A stretch of 64,000 nucleotides of DNA from Alphaproteobacteria bacterium MarineAlpha11_Bin1 (GTDB lineage Bacteria; Pseudomonadota; Alphaproteobacteria; MPNO01; UBA830). Positions within the stretch are counted from its first letter, which is position 1, and the number at the start of each line of letters is the position of its first letter. The stretch spans positions 1-64,000 of the forward strand of contig PTJZ01000005.1 in NCBI GenBank assembly GCA_002937455.1, read 5' to 3'. Under the pieces are notes generated by a model. The model was not told where the DNA came from and searched no databases. It was given only the letters and a program-made list of their open reading frames with translations. The translations under genes were made by a program, and so were the position numbers. Positions 55,589 through 64,000 of this stretch are shown piece by piece.

Positions 55589-55986
55589 AGGATAGTCCGT
55601 TGCGATTGTTAATCTGCAGATGGGTACTTGTAGTCATTTTGCTTGCGCTGCTCACGCGTCCGGCAATATCCCAGACTTTTTTTAGTGCAATCGAGGATTT
55701 ACCCCTTGCCCCGGGGCTTTCCGAATCGGTGGATGAAGGTGTTCGCTTCGACAGTTTGGATGGGCGGATCGTCACAGCGATAGCCTATGGAGCAGGAGAT
55801 ATCGCCGCATATCGTGGTTTCTACGACAAAGCTTTGCCCTCGCTGGGCTGGCAGCGATATGCGGTAGATGTGTATAGGCGTGACAAAGAGACCCTACGTC
55901 TTCAACTTAAACGTGGGATTTCGAATGTCGAAGTACGAATACGTGTCGTTCCGGTCACCCCAGAAAACGCTAGTAAAATGCCCTGA
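55567..55986 (+). CDS. small exported protein of unknown function
   Basis: This 139-residue protein overlaps the end of mutM by 22 bases. It has a hydrophobic segment (about 13-34, LLICRWVLVVILLALLTRP) that looks like a signal peptide or anchor, ending near AISQTF. The mature part has LPLAPGLSE, a DSLDGRIV strand, and a region AAYRGFYDKALPSLGWQRYAVDVYRR reminiscent of small periplasmic domains in which a short motif binds a partner. I do not recognise the family and claim no function. Its place between mutM and rpsT, and normal codon use, suggest a real gene. Confidence 0.7.
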   Translation: MHEVSEIKDSPLRLLICRWVLVVILLALLTRPAISQTFFSAIEDLPLAPGLSESVDEGVRFDSLDGRIVTAIAYGAGDIAAYRGFYDKALPSLGWQRYAVDVYRRDKETLRLQLKRGISNVEVRIRVVPVTPENASKMP

Positions 55987-55991
55987 AATGC

Positions 55992-56020
55992 TTGACGTAG
56001 ATACGCGTCCGCCTTAATAA
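55992..56020 (+). promoter_or_regulatory. candidate sigma-70 promoter of rpsT
   Basis: TTGACG at 55992-55997 is followed after 17 bases by TAATAA at 56015-56020. The -35 element matches the consensus in five of six positions; the -10 is weak. It lies 27 bases before the rpsT ATG and immediately after the preceding stop codon, where a promoter would be expected for a highly expressed ribosomal gene. Confidence 0.45.
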
Positions 56021-56046
56021 CCTTCCCGATTCTAAAGGATAAAGTC

Positions 56047-56307
56047 ATGGCAAATACATCCTCCGCTAAAAAGCGGGTACGGCGCGACGAGAGTAAGATT
56101 ACGGTCAATACCAGCAGGCGGAGCCGTATTCGAACTTATATAAAAAGGGTCGAAACTGCAATCGAGGCCGGCGACAAAGACGCGGCAAATGTGGCACTTA
56201 AGGAGGCACAGCCCGAATTGATGCGCGGTGTGACACGGGGGGTCTACAAGAGAAATACAGCAGCCCGGAAAATCTCCCGGCTGTCTCAACGTATAAAATT
56301 AATTTGA
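56047..56307 (+). CDS. rpsT: 30S ribosomal protein S20
   Basis: This 86-residue, very basic ribosomal protein has the S20 pattern: [34 protein letters not shown], and [17 protein letters not shown]. It binds 16S rRNA in the 30S body. It stands alone between the mutM pair and the dnaA operon, with its own candidate promoter and a strong terminator. AAAGGA before the ATG is a good ribosome binding site. Confidence 0.97.
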   Translation: MANTSSAKKRVRRDESKITVNTSRRSRIRTYIKRVETAIEAGDKDAANVALKEAQPELMRGVTRGVYKRNTAARKISRLSQRIKLI

Positions 56308-56376
56308 TTCTGCGAAATTTCGGAGATAAGCCTTTAGACTCAAGGGCTTCGTTATCCGGAAGTAGTTTGGTGGTTT

Positions 56377-56403
56377 AAGGGGCCGGCTTTTAGCCGGCCT
56401 TTT
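56377..56403 (+). terminator. intrinsic terminator after rpsT
   Basis: GGCCGGCT at 56381-56388 and AGCCGGCC at 56392-56399 form a perfect eight-pair GC-rich stem with a TTT loop. A T tract at 56400-56403 follows, with extra A-U and G-U pairing of the flanking AAGG. It lies 70 bases after the rpsT stop and separates it from the rhodanese-dnaA genes. Confidence 0.88.
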
Positions 56404-56771
56404 GTATTTGGAAAAAGACTCAGAAATCCCCGCCGTTAGGTAATTCGAGATCGTCCACAGGTTATTAAGGTTTCCAATCTGTCAACCCTATAAATTTTTA
56501 AGAATCGCAATTTTTTTATGGTCTTCACGTGTTCCAGCCGTTGCACGGTCCACCGGTCGGGGGTACATTGCAGAGTGGGCTCAACAGGGTGATCCGACAA
56601 AATAAAGAACTGACATGCGCGTTATTCGGGCTTAATCAGTATAGCCTCGGTTGTTAAAGGGGCCCTTGTTGGTGGATGAAATAAACACCAAGTACTGGAA
56701 ATAAAACCTAAGTAATGCCGGTGAGTAAAAAGCGTGGTTTGAGGGTCAACTCTGGTCATAAGGGGCAGTTA
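56404..56771. other. intergenic region before the rhodanese-dnaA genes
   Basis: This 368-base region has an AT-rich stretch at about 56488-56520 (TATAAATTTTTAAG and a seven-T run). One imperfect DnaA-box-like string, TCGTCCACA at 56451-56459 (seven of nine), lies in it, and another, TTATCCGGA at 56352-56360, lies just before the terminator. There is no gene. It probably holds the dnaA promoter, but I could not assign -35 and -10 elements. Two weak boxes are too few to call an origin. Confidence 0.4.
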
Positions 56772-57239
56772 ATGAACGATTCTTCCGCACCTGACAACAC
56801 CGCTATACAGCGCGCGAGCGGTGCCACTTATGCCGGCGATGTGGATGTAATAATGGCTTGGGAAGCTGTTAAATCGGTGCCGAATTCTGTCTTGGTGGAT
56901 GTACGGACGGCTGCTGAGTGGAACTTTGTCGGCGTTCCCGACCTCTCTTCTATAGAAAAACAACCAGTTTTAGTTGAGTGGCAGGTTTTTCCGACGATGG
57001 ATGTAAATGGCGCGTTTGTCGATTCTGTCGCTGAGGCAACGCCTGATAAATCTGCACCGATTTATTTTCTTTGCCGCTCGGGCGCCCGCTCCAAGTCTGC
57101 CGCCATAGCGATGACGCAGGTTGGTTATGAGGAGTGCTTCAATATTATACCGGGCTTCGAGGGTCCTCATGATACCGATCAGCATCGAGGTCTGACAGAC
57201 GGTTGGAAGGCGCGTGGCTTGCCTTGGGTACAGGGGTAG
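56772..57239 (+). CDS. rhodanese-domain protein
   Basis: A 155-residue single-domain rhodanese. It has an early block DVDVIMAWEAVKSVPNSVLVDVRTAAEWNFVGVPDL with the substrate-loop pattern, then the active-site loop IYFLCRSGARSKSAA near 97-111, with the catalytic Cys in FLCRSG. Rhodaneses transfer sulfane sulfur or act as redox or stress proteins. The ATG at 56772 has AAGGGG six bases upstream; the frame extends to 56715 but without that site. Its stop is three bases before the dnaA start, so both probably form an operon headed by the rhodanese. Confidence 0.88.
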   Translation: MNDSSAPDNTAIQRASGATYAGDVDVIMAWEAVKSVPNSVLVDVRTAAEWNFVGVPDLSSIEKQPVLVEWQVFPTMDVNGAFVDSVAEATPDKSAPIYFLCRSGARSKSAAIAMTQVGYEECFNIIPGFEGPHDTDQHRGLTDGWKARGLPWVQG

Positions 57240-57242
57240 GTC

Positions 57243-58634
57243 ATGGCGAGTCATAAACTCACGCAGGAAATCACCGCCCGCTGGACGCGTGTTCGTGGCG
57301 TGCTGCGTGCCGAGGTTGGTGACTCTGCCTACAAAAGCTGGTTGAAACCGCTCGGCTTGGTCGATTTTTCAGAAGGGGTAGTAAAGCTCTCGGTTCCCAC
57401 CCGGTTTATGCGGGATTGGATAGCCAACCATTACGGCACTCGGATATCCGAATTATGGTGCGAGGGTAATTCACCTGTGATCGACGTGGAAATTTTCGTA
57501 CTCTCGGAGGCCGAGGATTCCCGGACGCATGATACGCCAAAGGCGCCATCCGAAACCGCGGTTAGTGCGGCGGTAGGTGCGCGCGTGTCGCCTGATCGCG
57601 TCGAGGGAGACGTAAGTGCCGCGTTAGATCCCCGGTTTAAGTTCGAGAACTTCGTGGTCGGCAAGCCAAACGAACTCGCCTACGCAGCAGCGCGCCGAGT
57701 TGCAGATGCCGAAACGGCCACTTATAATCCGCTTTTCCTCTATGGCGGTGTCGGTTTGGGCAAAACCCACCTCATGCACGCCATTGCATGGCACATTCGT
57801 GAACATCAACCGGGTCGTAAGGTGGTCTATCTGTCGGCTGAAAAGTTCATGTACCATTTCATTCGTGCTCTGCGTTTTCAAGACACAATGGCTTTCAAGG
57901 AACGCTTCCGCTCGGTCGACGTTCTGATGATCGATGACGTCCAGTTCATCAATGGAAAGGAGTCTACCCAAGAAGAATTCTTCCATACTTTCAATGACCT
58001 GGTGGATAATAATCGTCAGGTTGTGGTGTCGGCAGATAAGTCCCCGTCGGATTTGGAGGGCATGGAAGAACGGCTGCGGTCGCGTCTTGGTTGGGGGCTA
58101 GTGGCTGATATCCATGCCACCACTTACGAGCTTCGGCTTGGGATCCTGCAGTCCAAGAAAGATGAAATTGGAGCGATTGTGCCCGATAAGGTGTTAGAAT
58201 TTCTCGCCCACAAGATAACGTCCAGCGTTCGTGAGCTTGAAGGCGCCCTGAACCGTGTCGCGGCGCACGCATCGCTTATCGGTCGCGATATCACGCTGGA
58301 AACCTGCCAAGAGGTCCTGCATGATTTATTGCGCGCAAGTGATCGCCGCATTTCTATCGAAGAAATACAGAAACGCGTTGCTGAACATTTCAATATCCGG
58401 CTTGCCGATATGCATTCGGCACGACGTTCTCGGGCGATCGCCCGGCCGCGCCAAGTAGCGATGTATTTGGCCAAGCAACTCACTTCTCGGTCGTTGCCAG
58501 AAATCGGGCGCAAGTTTGGTGGACGTGACCACACGACTGTGATGCACGCTGTCAAGAAGGTCGAGGAACTGAGAACAAACGATACGACTTTTGCGGAGGA
58601 TGTCGACCTTCTGAGGCGCATGCTAGAAGGCTAA
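57243..58634 (+). CDS. dnaA: chromosomal replication initiator DnaA
   Basis: This 463-residue initiator binds DnaA boxes and opens the origin. Domain I (about 1-75) has ITARWTRVRGVLRAEVGDSAYKSWL. A short domain II follows. The AAA+ domain has FENFVVGKPNELAYAAA, Walker A GGVGLGKTHLMHA near 168-180, Walker B VLMIDDVQF and the sensor region. The C-terminal DNA-binding domain ends with the DnaA signature GRDHTTVMHAVKKVEEL near 424-441. The length is normal. It directly follows the rhodanese gene. Confidence 0.98.
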   Translation: MASHKLTQEITARWTRVRGVLRAEVGDSAYKSWLKPLGLVDFSEGVVKLSVPTRFMRDWIANHYGTRISELWCEGNSPVIDVEIFVLSEAEDSRTHDTPKAPSETAVSAAVGARVSPDRVEGDVSAALDPRFKFENFVVGKPNELAYAAARRVADAETATYNPLFLYGGVGLGKTHLMHAIAWHIREHQPGRKVVYLSAEKFMYHFIRALRFQDTMAFKERFRSVDVLMIDDVQFINGKESTQEEFFHTFNDLVDNNRQVVVSADKSPSDLEGMEERLRSRLGWGLVADIHATTYELRLGILQSKKDEIGAIVPDKVLEFLAHKITSSVRELEGALNRVAAHASLIGRDITLETCQEVLHDLLRASDRRISIEEIQKRVAEHFNIRLADMHSARRSRAIARPRQVAMYLAKQLTSRSLPEIGRKFGGRDHTTVMHAVKKVEELRTNDTTFAEDVDLLRRMLEG

Positions 58635-58950
58635 TTTGAAGTCTTGTTAGGCCACGACGGCAGTCTAGAACAGTCAGGTATCTTCACGTTCAGGGTCTGA
58701 ATAGGCATATTGATTCGCGCTTTGTTCATCGCATTTTCAGATATCTTGTAAGCCCCTGATAAAGCTTGCCTTTTAAGCGCAAGCGGAACGACTGCATTCT
58801 CCGAGTTTTCTTGGGATTTCAAGGGCTTGTGGTATAGTTTGCGATGGTTTCCAAGCTTCCCTGAAGCTGCGGGGCCCGCGAGGGCTTTCGGATTAGGCGG
58901 CAAGGGAACCTCCAGTTGGCCCCAACAAGAGCGAGAGCCGATTTAAAGTC
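58635..58950. other. dnaA-dnaN intergenic region
   Basis: This 316-base gap has no supported gene; a minus-strand frame of 90 codons (58631-58903) is Pro/Lys/Ser-rich and has no known features. It holds a candidate dnaN promoter and a leader of about 105 bases with local GC-rich hairpin potential (GGGGCCCGCGAGGGC near 58870). I see no DnaA-box cluster. Confidence 0.45.
58811..58838 (+). promoter_or_regulatory. candidate promoter of dnaN
   Basis: TTGGGA at 58811-58816 and TATAGT at 58833-58838 are separated by 16 bases and match the sigma-70 consensus in four and five of six positions. The start point would be near 58845, about 105 bases before the dnaN ATG. Confidence 0.4.
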
Positions 58951-60069
58951 ATGCAATTCACTATTGAACGCAGTACTCTACTGAAGTCCCTAACGCACGT
59001 TCAGGGGGTCGTTGAAAGAAGAACCACTATTCCCATATTGTCAAACGTTCTCTTGCAGGCAAATGGTGGCAAGCTTGGCCTGACTGCGACAGATATGGAT
59101 CTCGCAATTATCGAGGGCGTGCCCGCGGATGTCCAGCAGGACGGATCGACGACGGTGCCAGCGCATACGCTTTACGATATCGTCCGCAAGCTACCCGAGG
59201 GATCGCAAGTAGAGGTAGCTGCCGGTGGTGAGCAGGGTCAGCTTGAAATTCGGTCCGGGCGTTCCAAACTAAGCCTGACAACGTTGCCAAGCGAAGATTT
59301 CCCAGTGATGTCCGACGGCGACCTACCGCACCAATTTACAGTGGCGGCTAGCTTACTACGTCGTTTAATTGACCGTACACGGTTTGCCATGTCGACTGAA
59401 GAAACTCGATATTATCTTAACGGCCTATATTTTCATGCTACTGATGCGAGTGGTACTGAGGTACTCAGGATTGTTTCGACAGACGGTCATCGTCTGGCTC
59501 GGGTAGAGGTGGCGCTTCCCGAAGGCGCCGCCGGTATGCCGGGTATAATAGTGCCGCGTAAGGCGGTGGGCGAGATATACAAGCTAATCGAAGAAGTTGA
59601 GGAAAATATCGAAATCTCTCTGTCAGAGACGAAAATCCGTTTCGCGTTTGGTGAGGCAGTGTTGACGTCCAAGCTAATCGACGGGACTTTTCCAGACTAT
59701 GATCGTGTAATTCCATTTGGCAACGACAAGACGTTGGAGGTAAAGCGCGCTGAATTTGTTAAGGCGGTCGACCTGGTGTCTACGATTTCAACGGAGAAAT
59801 CGCGGGCAATAAAACTCTCTCTTGAAGATGGTAATCTTGTGCTTACCGCCACCAGCCCGGAGGCTGGAAGCGCCCGTGAGGAACTAGACGTGGATTACAG
59901 CGATGGTCCATTGGAGATCGGGTTCAACTCCAAATATCTACTAGATATTACCCAACAGATCGAGGGCGACGATGCAAAATTCGTACTTTCCGACGGGGCA
60001 TCGCCAACGCTAGTTCAGGATATGGGCGATACAAGCGCGTTGTATGTCCTGATGCCCATGCGGGTCTGA
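58951..60069 (+). CDS. dnaN: DNA polymerase III beta subunit (sliding clamp)
   Basis: This 372-residue ring clamp gives polymerase III its processivity. The three homologous domains are visible, starting MQFTIERSTLLKSLTHVQGVVERRTTIPILSN and ending with the YVLMPMR tail that contacts clamp-binding partners. Blocks such as RFAMSTEETRYYLNGLYF and STDGHRLARVE match the family. recF follows 16 bases later. The length is normal. Confidence 0.98.
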   Translation: MQFTIERSTLLKSLTHVQGVVERRTTIPILSNVLLQANGGKLGLTATDMDLAIIEGVPADVQQDGSTTVPAHTLYDIVRKLPEGSQVEVAAGGEQGQLEIRSGRSKLSLTTLPSEDFPVMSDGDLPHQFTVAASLLRRLIDRTRFAMSTEETRYYLNGLYFHATDASGTEVLRIVSTDGHRLARVEVALPEGAAGMPGIIVPRKAVGEIYKLIEEVEENIEISLSETKIRFAFGEAVLTSKLIDGTFPDYDRVIPFGNDKTLEVKRAEFVKAVDLVSTISTEKSRAIKLSLEDGNLVLTATSPEAGSAREELDVDYSDGPLEIGFNSKYLLDITQQIEGDDAKFVLSDGASPTLVQDMGDTSALYVLMPMRV

Positions 60070-60085
60070 GACGCTGGTCCAGCTT

Positions 60086-63761
<3,676 letters not shown>

Positions 63762-64000
63762 CTAGTCGTCGATATCAGCAATCCTGTCAAAACTCGCGCC
63801 AAATGCGGCGCATACAAGTACATCCTTCAACTCGGGTGCAATTCTACGATAGAAACGCCGCGCTGGCCGGTTACCCTTCAAGACCGACCAAAAAATCCAG
63901 CGCGCTCCGTCCTCTCGGCTCCGGCGCGCAACCCCAGTTATCAATGCGGTGCCAATTCCACCGCGCCGGCGGGACTCACAAACGTAAAGATCTGCGAGGT
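63762..64000 (-). CDS. GNAT-family N-acetyltransferase, C-terminal part (runs off the window)
   Basis: The frame stays open to the right edge, and its start lies beyond base 64000. The 78 visible C-terminal residues include the acetyl-CoA binding motif A as LADLYVCESRRRGGIGTALI, then GARWIFWSVLKGNRPARRFYRRI, typical GNAT sequence. The substrate is unknown. Its stop codon is directly next to the gyrB stop (TAG at 63759-63761 and CTA at 63762-63764), so the two genes meet tail to tail with no spacer. Confidence 0.82.
   Translation of the reverse strand, partial: LADLYVCESRRRGGIGTALITGVARRSREDGARWIFWSVLKGNRPARRFYRRIAPELKDVLVCAAFGASFDRIADIDD

Noticed and set aside
56352..56520. Chromosomal origin (oriC) before dnaA
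   Set aside because: Only two DnaA-box-like sequences, each seven of nine, and one AT-rich stretch. This is too little to call an origin.

Overview
The window is an ordinary, gene-dense stretch of an alphaproteobacterial chromosome. Protein similarity to remembered families and gene order both point to Alphaproteobacteria, probably a Rhodospirillales-like and possibly marine lineage. The main markers are MucR, an alphaproteobacterial Fur, olsBA, TIGR02186 beside a TauE-type permease, an XRE regulator between lnt and metK, and the runs glnD-murJ-trpS, miaB-phoH-ybeY-corC-lnt, rimP-nusA-ylxR-infB-rbfA-truB-rpsO-pnp and dnaA-dnaN-recF-gyrB. The lineage is an inference; no rRNA or tRNA gene is present to fix it. 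I see no insertion sequence, prophage, CRISPR array, toxin-antitoxin pair or integration site.

Layout. Bases 1-2.5 kb (minus strand): a TRAP solute-binding protein, a strong terminator, then an SCP2-like protein and an alpha/beta hydrolase. 2.7-6.2 kb: AmpG-like permease, then a DUF47 protein with a PiT phosphate transporter. 6.4-17.5 kb: maeB (minus), mutS, glnD, murJ, trpS. 17.6-19.8 kb: a tightly coupled TauE/SafE permease, TIGR02186 and universal stress protein cassette. 19.8-24 kb: a Rieske oxygenase and three cell-wall genes (glucosaminidase, polysaccharide deacetylase, VanX-type dipeptidase). 24-28.4 kb: tsaB, rimI, a TusA-like gene, mucR, fur, and olsB-olsA for ornithine lipids. 28.5-36.6 kb: miaB to lnt, XRE regulator, metK, trmB. 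36.7-46.2 kb: the translation and RNA operon rimP to pnp. 46.3-49.8 kb: a nitronate-monooxygenase-like protein with a non-ATG start, an SH3 protein, a 2-hydroxyacid dehydrogenase and a DsrE-like protein. 49.8-54.7 kb (minus): moeB/thiF-like gene, dut, coaBC, ubiB, ubiE. 54.7-63.8 kb: mutM, a small secreted protein, rpsT, a rhodanese, dnaA, dnaN, recF, gyrB. A partial GNAT gene closes the window.

How the genes work together. Most are housekeeping: DNA repair and replication initiation, translation initiation and tRNA modification, nitrogen signalling (glnD), quinone and CoA synthesis. Two accessory themes stand out. One is phosphate economy: a PiT/DUF47 uptake pair and olsBA for phosphorus-free lipids. 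The other is peptidoglycan turnover: ampG, murJ, GH73, deacetylase and VanX.

The most useful unusual points are the NPD-family gene whose conserved N-terminus lies upstream of any ATG, the terminator placed right before the SCP2-like gene, the rhodanese gene three bases ahead of dnaA, and the TauE/TIGR02186/Usp cassette. I did not find a convincing new multi-gene system. Motif residue numbers are hand counted and approximate.
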